Shown one piece after another: positions 1 to 7,423 of a DNA stretch of 14,673 bases; positions within the stretch are counted from its first letter, which is position 1; every line of letters starts with the position of its first letter. The DNA is from CAZSMC01 sp964607755 (GTDB taxonomy: Bacteria; Zhuqueibacterota; Zhuqueibacteria; Residuimicrobiales; Krinioviventaceae), in assembly GCA_964607755.1 (NCBI GenBank), contig CAZSMC010000089.1:1-14673 (forward strand), in the 5' to 3' direction. The translations under genes and the position numbers were made by a program. The notes below the pieces were generated by a model that saw only the letters and a list, made by a program, of their open reading frames with translations, had not been told where the DNA came from and did no database searches.

Positions 1-1314
1 TTGGAGCCGCATCTCGATAAAAAGGATACCCGGGAACAAAAGAGTATTGTTCTTGCAACGGTTCGCGGCGATGTGCACGATATTGGTAAAAACCTGGTGG
101 ATATCATTCTGAGCAACAACGGTTACAAGGTGTATAATCTTGGTATCAAATGTGAAATCGATACCATTCTGCAAAAAGCTAACCAGGTCAATGCGGATGC
201 CATTGGCATGAGTGGCCTGCTGGTCAAATCTACTGTAGTGATGAAAGAAAATCTCAATATCATGAAACAGCGCAGTATTGACCTGCCGGTGCTGTTAGGA
301 GGGGCGGCGTTGACGGAAAGCTATGTCCGTGAACAATGCAATCCGGTCCTGGATTCACCGGTCGTGTATTGTGCGGATGCTTTTGCCGGACTCAAAGCGA
401 TGTCCCTGCTAAAAGAAGGTAAAATTGAAGATATATTATCATCAAGTTCAGAAAAACGTACAACAACAAAAACTGCTGCGCCTGCCGGAGATGTCGAACC
501 GGTTTCACGCAAAGTCAATATTCCCGAACCGCCGTTCCGGGGATCAAAAGTTGTGCGCGATATCGATGTGGATAACGTGTACGATTATCTAACCGAGAGC
601 GTGATCTTTCGCGGACGCTGGGGCTACCGGCGAGGTAATTTGAGCCGGGAAGAATACCATGCGTTAATCGAAAAAGAGGTGCGTCCCAAATTCGAAGAAC
701 TAAAAAAACAGGCCAGGGAAGAAAAACTTTTTGATCCGCAGGTGGTTTACGGTTATTATCCGTGTAACAGTCAAAATGAAGACGTGATTATTTTTCATCC
801 GGACACGGATGAGGAAATGCTGCGATTTCATTTTCCGCGGCAGCAAAAACCGCCGTACCGCTGCATCGCTGATTTTTTTCTGCCAGTAGAAAGTGAACAG
901 CACGATGTCATTGTTGTGCAAGTAGTCACTGTGGGACCAAAAGCATCGCAATGGGCGCAGCAACTTTATGCTCAGGACCAGTACAAAGACTATCTTCTTT
1001 TTCACGGTTTTAGCGTCGAAGCGGCTGAAGCTCTGGCTGAATACTGGCATTGGCGAGTCCGCCAGGAACTCGGCATTGCTGGTCAGGACGGGACAGGTAT
1101 GGAAGATTTTATCGTGCAAAAATATCACGGGTCGCGTTATTCGTTCGGCTATCCCTCGTGTCCGGATTTGGCTGAAAATCGGAAAATATTTCAATTGCTC
1201 AAGCCAGAACAGATTGGCGTAACCTTATCAGAAGAAGATCAAATGCAGCCGGAGCAAACGACCTCAGCGTTTATTGTCCACCATCCCCAGGCAAAATATT
1301 TCAACATCAAGTGA
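1..1314 (+). CDS. metH: Methionine synthase, cobalamin-dependent, C-terminal part (partial, cut at window start)
   Basis: Transfers the methyl group of methyltetrahydrofolate to homocysteine through protein-bound cobalamin, in the cytoplasm. Only the C-terminal 437 residues are present: the reading frame is open at base 1 and the first codon (TTG) is probably an internal Leu of the usual 'LEPH' segment. Residues 24-29 read DVHDIG, the classic DxHxxG motif whose His26 ligates cobalt; a Rossmann-like B12 domain fills about residues 15-140. A linker (about 143-170) leads to the AdoMet-dependent reactivation domain (about 175-437), recognised by RYSFGYPSCP near residue 380 and the terminal HHPQAKYF segment. 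This tail is shorter than that of E. coli MetH. The homocysteine, folate and cap domains must lie upstream of the window. A rubredoxin gene follows directly, suggesting co-transcription. Family assignment is very secure. Confidence 0.95.
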   Translation: MEPHLDKKDTREQKSIVLATVRGDVHDIGKNLVDIILSNNGYKVYNLGIKCEIDTILQKANQVNADAIGMSGLLVKSTVVMKENLNIMKQRSIDLPVLLGGAALTESYVREQCNPVLDSPVVYCADAFAGLKAMSLLKEGKIEDILSSSSEKRTTTKTAAPAGDVEPVSRKVNIPEPPFRGSKVVRDIDVDNVYDYLTESVIFRGRWGYRRGNLSREEYHALIEKEVRPKFEELKKQAREEKLFDPQVVYGYYPCNSQNEDVIIFHPDTDEEMLRFHFPRQQKPPYRCIADFFLPVESEQHDVIVVQVVTVGPKASQWAQQLYAQDQYKDYLLFHGFSVEAAEALAEYWHWRVRQELGIAGQDGTGMEDFIVQKYHGSRYSFGYPSCPDLAENRKIFQLLKPEQIGVTLSEEDQMQPEQTTSAFIVHHPQAKYFNIK

Positions 1315-1320
1315 AAGGAG
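1314..1320 (+). promoter_or_regulatory. Ribosome binding site deciding the rubredoxin start
   Basis: AAAGGAG overlaps the metH stop codon. It lies 8 nt before the ATG at 1329 but only 2 nt before the ATG at 1323, so the second ATG is the better start. Confidence 0.6.
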
Positions 1321-1328
1321 TTATGGTT

Positions 1329-1487
1329 ATGGAAAAGTATATTTGTACAAATTGCGGTTACGTTTACGATCCGGAAAAAGGCATTCCGGAAAAAGGTATT
1401 GATCCGGGCACACCTTTTGAAGAACTTCCGGATGATTTTCGCTGTCCGGTGTGTAATGTAACAAAAGACCAGTTTGACAAGCTATAA
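1329..1487 (+). CDS. Rubredoxin
   Basis: Small cytoplasmic electron carrier with one Fe(Cys)4 centre. The 52-residue product reads MEKYICTNCGYVYDP at its start, with the two iron-binding knuckles C6-x2-C9 and C39-P-V-C42, plus the conserved Y11-V-Y-D-P, G23-I and LPDD segments. Length is exactly that of classic anaerobe rubredoxins. The start at 1329 is chosen over an in-frame ATG at 1323 because of ribosome-binding-site spacing. Two substitutions stand out: position 37, normally Trp next to the metal site, is Phe, and the usual Gly after the second CxxC is Asn43. The gene begins 14 bp after metH and is probably co-transcribed, so it may feed electrons to reductive reactivation of MetH cobalamin; that link is inference only. 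Rubredoxin also suggests an anaerobic or oxygen-defence physiology. Confidence 0.93.
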   Translation: MEKYICTNCGYVYDPEKGIPEKGIDPGTPFEELPDDFRCPVCNVTKDQFDKL

Positions 1488-1703
1488 TTTTTTAATACTG
1501 TTAATACTTTAAATTTACATCACTATTTTTTATATTAACAAAATACAAATCTTTATCGAGCTTGTTATGATGATTCATTTTCAAAAATACAGGACATTCT
1601 ACCCTCGCCGTATAAACCCCGTACATTAGCAGGAAATGCGATGTGCGGGGGACCTCGATTATAATCCACAGAAACACAAAACAAACACGCTCGTAAAATT
1701 ATC
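1488..1703 (+). other. Intergenic region between rubredoxin and the arginine operon
   Basis: AT-rich 216-bp gap with no reading frame of note. It must contain the promoter/leader of the arginine operon unless transcription reads through from metH. I could not identify a convincing -35/-10 pair; TATGAT at 1566-1571 has no good -35 partner. The one clear structure is the stem-loop at 1617-1650, listed separately. Confidence 0.5.
1617..1650 (+). promoter_or_regulatory. Strong stem-loop in the leader of the arginine operon
   Basis: CCCCGTACAT (1617-1626) pairs over 10 bp with ATGTGCGGGG (1641-1650), with one G-U wobble. The 14-nt apical part contains a further GCA/TGC mini-stem around GGAAA. It lies 53 bp before the argJ start codon and is not followed by a T-run, so it is not an obvious intrinsic terminator. 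It could be a leader RNA element or a protein-binding palindrome. The structure is seen directly; the regulatory role is a guess. Confidence 0.45.
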
Positions 1704-2918
1704 ATGAAAGAAAAAAATGCAATTATCGGAACAGGTTCAGTGACTTCTGCTGCAGGATTCCAGGCGGCCGGTGTCCGGTGCGGATTGAAACAATCCGGGC
1801 CGGATATGGCATTGATTTACAGTGACCGGCCGGCACATGCCGCAGCTATGTTTACTACAAATAAAGTTCCGGCGCATTGTATTGTGCTTAACCAGAAAAA
1901 GATAAAAAGCGGCAGAGGCCAGGCTATCATCATCAACTCCGGTAATGCCAATTGTTGCACCGGAGAACAGGGGAAAAAAGATGCCCTGGAAATGATGACC
2001 CTGGCGGCTGAGAAGCTCCACATTGATCCAGAATATGTTTTCGGCTTGTCAACAGGCGTGATTGGCGAGGCTATGCCAATGCAGAAAATACGAACAGGGA
2101 TTGATCTGGCTGTGGATCATCTTTCAGCAAATGGCGGTATCGAGGCAGCAAAAGCAATTATGACTACAGATACAGTGCCCAAACACGGTCGCATTTCATT
2201 CCGGATTGACGGAACGAGCTGCACCATCGGCGCGATGGCCAAGGGCAGCGGCATGATCAATCCCAATCTGGCAACCATGTTTTGCCTTTTGACCACAGAT
2301 GCGGCTGTGTCAGCTCCGTTGTTGCAGGACGCCCTTCGCGAAGCTGTTGGTGATTCGTTAAATGCACTTACCGTGGACGGTGAAATGAGTACCAACGATT
2401 GTGTGTTATTACTGGCAAATGGTGCCAGTGGTTGTCCGGTGATTAAGCAGAAAAACGAGTCATATTCCACATTTGCTACGGCGCTAAAAAAACTGGCTGA
2501 AGAAATGGCTAAAAAAATAGCGATTGACGGTGAGGGCGCGACAAAGTTAGTTACTATAACCGTGACTGGTGCTAAAAATTCACGCGAGGCGAAACAGGCA
2601 GCCAAAGCGATTGCCAATTCCATGCTGGTTAAAACCGCTATTTTTGGCAACGATCCCAATTGGGGACGTATCGTACAAAGTGCCGGAGCCAGCGGCGCGG
2701 AGATCGATGTGCATGCATTCCGCGTCACCTGCGCTGGTATAACCGTTGCCGACAATGGCCAGAACGTTTTTTTTGATACAAAAAAGATGAACAAAAGACT
2801 GGCAAGAAAGAGTATTGACCTCGCCATTGACCTTGGCGTTGGCGATGCCACAGCCCGGGTTTTTACGTGTGATTTGACATACGACTATATTTCCATAAAT
2901 GCTGAGTATCATACATAG
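1704..2918 (+). CDS. argJ: Glutamate N-acetyltransferase / ornithine acetyltransferase
   Basis: Transfers the acetyl group from N-acetylornithine to glutamate, releasing ornithine and regenerating N-acetylglutamate (the cyclic arginine pathway); bifunctional members also use acetyl-CoA. The 404-residue length is typical. It is a self-cleaving Ntn-type enzyme: the cleavage motif is seen as NPNLA190|T191MF, with T191 as the new N-terminal nucleophile, preceded by KGSGM. Oxyanion-hole residues lie in STGVIG (116-121). Other signatures are AIMTTDTVPK (151-160), the DGEMSTND segment, GNDPNWGRI and the C-terminal INAEYHT. No clear Shine-Dalgarno precedes the ATG. It is the first gene of the arginine cluster and is followed 12 bp later by proC. 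A separate NAGS at the end of the operon means ArgJ need not perform the first acetylation. Assignment is very secure; mono- versus bifunctional cannot be read from sequence. Confidence 0.96.
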   Translation: MKEKNAIIGTGSVTSAAGFQAAGVRCGLKQSGPDMALIYSDRPAHAAAMFTTNKVPAHCIVLNQKKIKSGRGQAIIINSGNANCCTGEQGKKDALEMMTLAAEKLHIDPEYVFGLSTGVIGEAMPMQKIRTGIDLAVDHLSANGGIEAAKAIMTTDTVPKHGRISFRIDGTSCTIGAMAKGSGMINPNLATMFCLLTTDAAVSAPLLQDALREAVGDSLNALTVDGEMSTNDCVLLLANGASGCPVIKQKNESYSTFATALKKLAEEMAKKIAIDGEGATKLVTITVTGAKNSREAKQAAKAIANSMLVKTAIFGNDPNWGRIVQSAGASGAEIDVHAFRVTCAGITVADNGQNVFFDTKKMNKRLARKSIDLAIDLGVGDATARVFTCDLTYDYISINAEYHT

Positions 2919-2930
2919 GAGGCAGGATTT

Positions 2931-3761
2931 ATGTTAACAAATAGAAAAGTTGCTTTTACCGGCGCAGGGAATATGGGAACGGCTCTGCTGGGCGGCATTC
3001 TGAAAGCGAAATTGTGTTCGCCTGAGCAATTAATGGCCAGCGACCCGCGCGAGCAGCGGTTAAATGAATTATCTCAACGATTGCACATTAAAACGACCAC
3101 AGATAACACCGAGGCAGCGCGATTTGGTGATGTCATTGTCTTTGCTGTCAAACCGCAGATCATACAACATGTTCTGACAGAGATTAAAAACGAATTGCGC
3201 GAGGATCAATTACTCATTTCTGTCATTCCGGGAATAACCTCAAAAGCTATAAATAAACTGACTGGCAAAAAGAATCCTGTCATTCGTGTGATGCCAAACA
3301 CCCCTGCTCTGGTTGAAGAGGGCGCTTCCGGTATGTGCATGGGGCAATACGCCCATGACGAGCATAAAGAAATGGCTGCTGCTATTTTAGGCGCGATCGG
3401 CGACGTTGAAGTGGTGCCGGAGAGTTTAATCGATGCCGTCACCGGTGTGTCCGGCAGCGGGCCCGCTTATGTGTTCATGTTTATCGAAGCAATGACAGAT
3501 GGCGGTGTGCGTATGGGACTGCCCAGGCACGTCGCGCTCAAGCTGGCAACGCAAACCGTGTTGGGCGCCGCGAAGCTTGTTCGTGAAACAGGCATGCATC
3601 CGGCAGCGCTCAAAGATCAGGTGACAACTCCCGGTGGCACCACTATTCAAGCTCTTTATCAACTGGAAGACAAAGGCTTGAGGGCGATGATCATGGATGC
3701 TGTTGAAGCGGCAACAAAGAGATCGAAAGAGTTGTCCCAGTTTGTCGAAAAAAATATATAA
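2931..3761 (+). CDS. proC: Pyrroline-5-carboxylate reductase
   Basis: Reduces 1-pyrroline-5-carboxylate to L-proline with NAD(P)H, the last step of proline synthesis. The 276-residue length matches the family. The N-terminal Rossmann fold has the dinucleotide motif TGAGNMG (G11, G13, G16). The C-terminal dimerisation/substrate domain has the diagnostic VSGSGPAYVF and TTPGGTT segments (about 167-176 and 227-233). A good GGAGG lies 8 nt before the ATG and overlaps the argJ stop. The gene sits inside the arginine operon between argJ and argC, although proA/proB are not in the window. This may mean proline and arginine synthesis are co-regulated, or that P5C is made from ornithine by an aminotransferase side route. 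Confidence 0.95.
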   Translation: MLTNRKVAFTGAGNMGTALLGGILKAKLCSPEQLMASDPREQRLNELSQRLHIKTTTDNTEAARFGDVIVFAVKPQIIQHVLTEIKNELREDQLLISVIPGITSKAINKLTGKKNPVIRVMPNTPALVEEGASGMCMGQYAHDEHKEMAAAILGAIGDVEVVPESLIDAVTGVSGSGPAYVFMFIEAMTDGGVRMGLPRHVALKLATQTVLGAAKLVRETGMHPAALKDQVTTPGGTTIQALYQLEDKGLRAMIMDAVEAATKRSKELSQFVEKNI

Positions 3762-3803
3762 CAAGATGATCGAATATAGAATTTTTACAGGTTTCTAGGA
3801 ACG

Positions 3804-4829
3804 ATGAACAGAGTGAAACATATTGGAATTGTCGGAGCTACAGGTTACACGGGTGAAGAACTGCTTCGGGTGCTGCAGCGTCATTCCGGCATCAACGTGA
3901 ACTGGATAACATCCGAGCGGGAAGCGGGAACCTCCGTGCAGGATGTTTTTCCGCATCTGCCCAAATATCATCATCTCAAATTTATGGCTGTAGATAAAGC
4001 CAAAGATATTGCCGTGGATCTGGTTTTTCTATGCTTGCCGGCTGGAAAATCAGCGCCACTGGCACAGCATTTTTTTAAGCGGCATATCAAAGTCATCGAT
4101 TTGGGTGCGGATTTTCGCTTTCGTGATCCAAAGACATATTCGGCGTGGTATCATATAGAGCATCCGGCGCCAGAACTGCTGCACCAGGCCGTATATGGTC
4201 TTACGGAATGGTATCTCCAAAAAATCCGAGACGCCATGATTGTCGGCAATCCCGGCTGTTATCCCACAAGCGTGCTCCTGGCTCTGCTGCCGCTGGCTCG
4301 GGCAGGACTGATATCTGACGCACCAATTGTTGTGGATGCCAAATCCGGAGTATCCGGAGCCGGGAAAACGTTGAATCCGAATACGCATTTTTGTGCGGCC
4401 AATGAAAACATAACGCCGTATAAACCCGGTCGAGTGCATCGACACGTGGGCGAGATGGAACAAGAAGTGACGGCAAGCGCAGGATCATCCAAAACTGTTG
4501 TGTTCACCCCGCATCTCGCGCCATTGACTCGCGGCTTGCTGTCAACGATTTATGTGCCGTTGGCTGCCAATAAAAGCAAGGATGAGATGTTGAACATTTT
4601 CAACGATGTTTATGCTGACAAGGATTTTGTGCACGTTCTGGATTCCATTCCATCCATCGCCATGGCGCGGAATACGAATTATTGTTTTATTGGCGTGGAA
4701 CCGGTGCAGCAAACCAACGGCGTTCTGCTTTTCTCGGCAATCGATAATCTGGGCAAAGGCGCCAGCACGCAGGCGGTGCAAAATATGAATGTCATGCTGA
4801 ATTTTAAAGAATCTGAGGGATTGTTATGA
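3804..4829 (+). CDS. argC: N-acetyl-gamma-glutamyl-phosphate reductase
   Basis: NADPH-dependent reduction of N-acetylglutamyl-5-phosphate to the semialdehyde, the third step of arginine synthesis. The 341-residue length is typical. An N-terminal Rossmann motif GATGYTGEEL (11-20) is followed by the catalytic segment GNPGCYPTS with nucleophile Cys152 and by the conserved HRHVGEMEQE region (about 212-221) that carries the catalytic His. AGGA at 3797-3800 lies unusually close (3 nt) to the ATG. The last four bases ATGA overlap the argB start, which indicates translational coupling with the kinase that makes its substrate. Confidence 0.96.
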   Translation: MNRVKHIGIVGATGYTGEELLRVLQRHSGINVNWITSEREAGTSVQDVFPHLPKYHHLKFMAVDKAKDIAVDLVFLCLPAGKSAPLAQHFFKRHIKVIDLGADFRFRDPKTYSAWYHIEHPAPELLHQAVYGLTEWYLQKIRDAMIVGNPGCYPTSVLLALLPLARAGLISDAPIVVDAKSGVSGAGKTLNPNTHFCAANENITPYKPGRVHRHVGEMEQEVTASAGSSKTVVFTPHLAPLTRGLLSTIYVPLAANKSKDEMLNIFNDVYADKDFVHVLDSIPSIAMARNTNYCFIGVEPVQQTNGVLLFSAIDNLGKGASTQAVQNMNVMLNFKESEGLL

Positions 4830-5605
4830 AACAGCGCATGCTGCTAAAAATTGGCGGCCGGGCCTTTTCTCACGATGCTGGCTTGTCCGAACTGGCGCAG
4901 GCCATTCGTGAAATGTCAAACGTTCAAATTATCATCATCCATGGCGGCGGCGCTCAAATCTCTAAAGCCTTGCAGGACGCGGAACAGGAATCTGAATTTA
5001 TCGACGGTATGCGTGTGACCCGGCAAGAGGATATCGAAATCGTCGAACGCGTGCTTTCGGGCAAAGTCAATGCGCACATCGTCCAAATACTCGAAAAGGA
5101 TGGAGTCACCTGCGAACGTCTGTCCGGAAAATCAAATGGATTGATTATCGCTGAAAAAATCACTCGCAACGGCCGGGATATCGGTTTTGTCGGCCGGGTT
5201 GTAAAAGTACAGCCGGAGGCTATTATCACCTCCCTTCAGCATGGAAATGTTCCTGTCATATCGCCTGTCTCCGCGGATAAAACTGGAACGACGTTTAACA
5301 TCAATGCCGATACGGCTGCTGCTGCGCTGGCTGCATCAACGCATTGCACAGATTTGATCTATTTTTCAGACGTTGCCGGGGTGCTGATAGAAAACCGGAT
5401 TGTACGCAACCTGTCCGTTCAAAAAGCCCTGGAATTGATTGCTAACGGAACTATCCACAGCGGCATGGTCGCTAAAATGGAATCGATTTTTGATGCTTTG
5501 CAAAAGGGAGTCGAGCGCGTGCACATTGCCCGCTGGAATGGGCCGCATACGCTGCGGCAGATCTCACAAGATCAGGATATCGAAAAGACAACCATCTACC
5601 AATAA
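4826..5605 (+). CDS. argB: Acetylglutamate kinase, short form
   Basis: Phosphorylates N-acetylglutamate with ATP, the second step of arginine synthesis. The 259-residue amino-acid-kinase fold shows LKIGG (7-11, Lys8), IIHGGG (phosphate loop, 37-42), GMRVT (61-65), NINADTAAAA with Asp162, and SGMVAK with Lys217; Lys8, Asp162 and Lys217 match the E. coli catalytic residues and their numbering. There is no N-terminal helix before the first strand. In well-studied enzymes that helix builds the arginine-inhibited hexamer, so this protein is predicted to be the dimeric, arginine-insensitive type, like E. coli ArgB. GAGGGA at 4815-4820 serves as ribosome binding site, and the start overlaps the argC stop by 4 bp. 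Confidence 0.95.
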   Translation: MKQRMLLKIGGRAFSHDAGLSELAQAIREMSNVQIIIIHGGGAQISKALQDAEQESEFIDGMRVTRQEDIEIVERVLSGKVNAHIVQILEKDGVTCERLSGKSNGLIIAEKITRNGRDIGFVGRVVKVQPEAIITSLQHGNVPVISPVSADKTGTTFNINADTAAAALAASTHCTDLIYFSDVAGVLIENRIVRNLSVQKALELIANGTIHSGMVAKMESIFDALQKGVERVHIARWNGPHTLRQISQDQDIEKTTIYQ

Positions 5606-5616
5606 AAAACAATATT

Positions 5617-6816
5617 ATGAATAAAACACAACTTTTTGAACTCGAGGAAAAAGTTTTAATGAATACGTATTCCCGTCCCGATTTCGTTTTAACTCACGGT
5701 GACGGATGTTATCTCTACGACAGCAACGGCAACGCTTACCTCGATTTTGTTGCCGGAATTGCCGTGTGTGCCCTGGGGCATGCTGACAAGGAATTACAAA
5801 GCGTGCTCTGTGAGCAAGCTGGCAAACTATGGCACTGCTCAAATTTATACCATTTTGAATCCCAGGTGCGGCTGGGGCAATTGCTGATCCAAAATACTTT
5901 TGCAGACAAGGCGTTTTTCTGCAACAGCGGCACCGAGGCGATGGAAGGGGCTATTAAATTTGCCAGAAAATGGGCGGATGAGGCAAAAGGAAATGAATGC
6001 AAAGAAATCATTGCCATGAGCGGCGGATTTCACGGTCGAACCTTTGGCGCGCTCTCCGCTACCGGACAACGCCGGTTGCAGCAGGGATTTGAACCGATGC
6101 TTCCCGGATTTGTCTTTGCAGATTTTAATAATGCCGGGTCTGTCGAAAAAGCCATTAATGACAAGACCTGTGCCATACTTGTTGAACCAATCCAGGGTGA
6201 AGGCGGTATTTTCCCGGCAGATTTGGATTTTATGCAGACTGTACGGCAACTCTGCGATGAAAACAACCTTTTGCTGATTTTGGATGAAATTCAGTGCGGA
6301 CTGGGACGAACCGGAACATTTTGTGCTTATGAAAATTACAATATCATTCCAGATGTCATGACCCTGGCAAAGCCCATTGCTAACGGCTTGCCGCTCGGCG
6401 CCGTGTTGGTAACCGATGCAGTTGCAGAGGCCATTTCGCCAGGTGACCATGGCACCACGTTTGGCGGCGGGCCGCTGGTTACAACAGTGGCAGAACACGT
6501 GGTTTCGCGATTGATTCAGCCAGAATTTTTGGCGCACATCCAGGAGATGGGAATTATTTTCAATGAAAAGCTCCTGGATTTGCAAAAACAAAAAGTCATT
6601 GAACAGGTTCGCGGCACTGGTTTAATGATTGGCGTCCAGTTAGCTATCGAGCCGAAAAAAGTAATTAACGAATGTGCGCGGCAAGGATTGCTGATTTGTA
6701 AAACCGGCGGCCAGGCTGTGCGGTTTTTACCTCCGTTGATTGTCAATAAACAGCACATCGAAGAAGCGTTGCAAAAGTTTCAACGCGCACTGGATAATTG
6801 CAGAGGAGATGAATGA
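5617..6816 (+). CDS. argD: Acetylornithine aminotransferase (class III, PLP-dependent)
   Basis: Converts N-acetylglutamate semialdehyde to N-acetylornithine using glutamate as amino donor. The 399-residue length is typical. Visible landmarks are NSGTEAMEGAIK (about 103-114), GGFHGRT (136-142), the LDEIQCGLGRTG block with Asp223, and the PLP-binding Lys252 in TLAKPIANG. It starts 11 bp after argB with no evident Shine-Dalgarno sequence (AAAAACAATATT precedes the ATG), so translation may rely on coupling or an AT-rich leader. The stop overlaps the next start by 4 bp. Class III members can also act on ornithine or succinylornithine; the operon context supports ArgD. Confidence 0.95.
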   Translation: MNKTQLFELEEKVLMNTYSRPDFVLTHGDGCYLYDSNGNAYLDFVAGIAVCALGHADKELQSVLCEQAGKLWHCSNLYHFESQVRLGQLLIQNTFADKAFFCNSGTEAMEGAIKFARKWADEAKGNECKEIIAMSGGFHGRTFGALSATGQRRLQQGFEPMLPGFVFADFNNAGSVEKAINDKTCAILVEPIQGEGGIFPADLDFMQTVRQLCDENNLLLILDEIQCGLGRTGTFCAYENYNIIPDVMTLAKPIANGLPLGAVLVTDAVAEAISPGDHGTTFGGGPLVTTVAEHVVSRLIQPEFLAHIQEMGIIFNEKLLDLQKQKVIEQVRGTGLMIGVQLAIEPKKVINECARQGLLICKTGGQAVRFLPPLIVNKQHIEEALQKFQRALDNCRGDE

Positions 6817-7268
6817 TCCGTCGAGCAAAAATTCATGATGTACCGGAAATAGTCAAGCTCGTAAAAATTTATGCTGACAAAGGCGAAATGCTGCCAGTGG
6901 TGCAGTCCCAATGTTTCAGCAATTTGCGCAGTTTTGTTGTTTTGGAATCTGACAATCATCTCATCGGAGTGGGTTCGTTATCCATCGTCTGGTCAGATCT
7001 GGCTGAAGTGCGCTCCCTGGCTATCCATCCCGACCATCTTGGTAAAGGGTACGGCCGCGCCATTGTCGAATATTTGCTCCGGGAAGCCAAAGAATTAGAA
7101 GTGCCGCGGGTCTTTACACTTACCTATAAACCGGAATTTTTCAAGAAAATGGGATTCCAGCTCATCGATAAAAAAGAGCTGCCTCACAAGGTGTGGAAAG
7201 ATTGCATCAACTGTCCTAAATTCCCGGATTGCGACGAGATTGCTTTGATTACGAATATTGAAAGGTGA
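6813..7268 (+). CDS. argA: Short GNAT-type N-acetylglutamate synthase
   Basis: Acetylates glutamate with acetyl-CoA, the entry step of arginine synthesis. It is a single GNAT domain of 151 residues without the amino-acid-kinase domain of classical ArgA. The acetyl-CoA pyrophosphate loop is HLGKGYGRA (75-83), followed by the conserved YKPEFFKKMGF segment. The ending LPHKVWKDCINCPKFPDC (123-140) is, from memory, highly characteristic of the short NAGS family. It contains three cysteines (C131, C134, C140) in a C-x2-C-x5-C pattern that might bind a metal or be redox-sensitive; that is inference. GAGGAG at 6803-6808 and the 4-bp overlap with argD show coupling. It is the last gene of the operon. 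Because ArgB looks arginine-insensitive, feedback control may act here. Confidence 0.88.
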   Translation: MIRRAKIHDVPEIVKLVKIYADKGEMLPVVQSQCFSNLRSFVVLESDNHLIGVGSLSIVWSDLAEVRSLAIHPDHLGKGYGRAIVEYLLREAKELEVPRVFTLTYKPEFFKKMGFQLIDKKELPHKVWKDCINCPKFPDCDEIALITNIER

Positions 7269-7294
7269 ACATTCAAATCGGAGTTGGGACATGG

Positions 7295-7408
7295 ATGTAA
7301 CGGACGGAACGGGTTTTCACGGATTGGGAATTTTAATGAAATGTGCAACGATAAAAAAGCATGAAAAATCCGTGTAGATTCATTTAATCCGCTTCATCTG
7401 TGTTACAT
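7295..7408. repeat. Interrupted palindrome of an ATGTAAC / CACGGATT repeat type
   Basis: This 114-bp element lies between the convergent NAGS and eIF2B-like genes. Outer arms ATGTAAC (7295-7301) and GTTACAT (7402-7408) match perfectly, as do inner arms CACGGATT (7318-7325) and AATCCGTG (7367-7374); the sequence between the arms is partly complementary. The arms are made of short CAC(A/G)GAT-like words also seen at 9081-9110. It could act as a two-way transcription stop, but there is no T-run. It looks like one of the dispersed intergenic repeats common in environmental genomes. Confidence 0.5.
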
Positions 7409-7423
7409 TTTGAAAACCATTTT

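Noticed and set aside
1566..1571. TATGAT as -10 box of the arginine operon
   Set aside because: No acceptable -35 hexamer at 16-18 bp upstream, and FCB-type promoters often differ from this consensus.
1571..1581. ATGATTCAT near 1570 as an ARG box half
   Set aside because: Only a 9-bp palindrome; the 18-bp ArgR-type operator symmetry is missing.
2117..2851. Long open frame on the - strand inside argJ
   Set aside because: It is a shadow of the strongly conserved argJ coding frame, with no family signature of its own.
5845..6591. 248-codon - strand frame inside argD
   Set aside because: Shadow of argD; composition and sequence show no recognisable protein.
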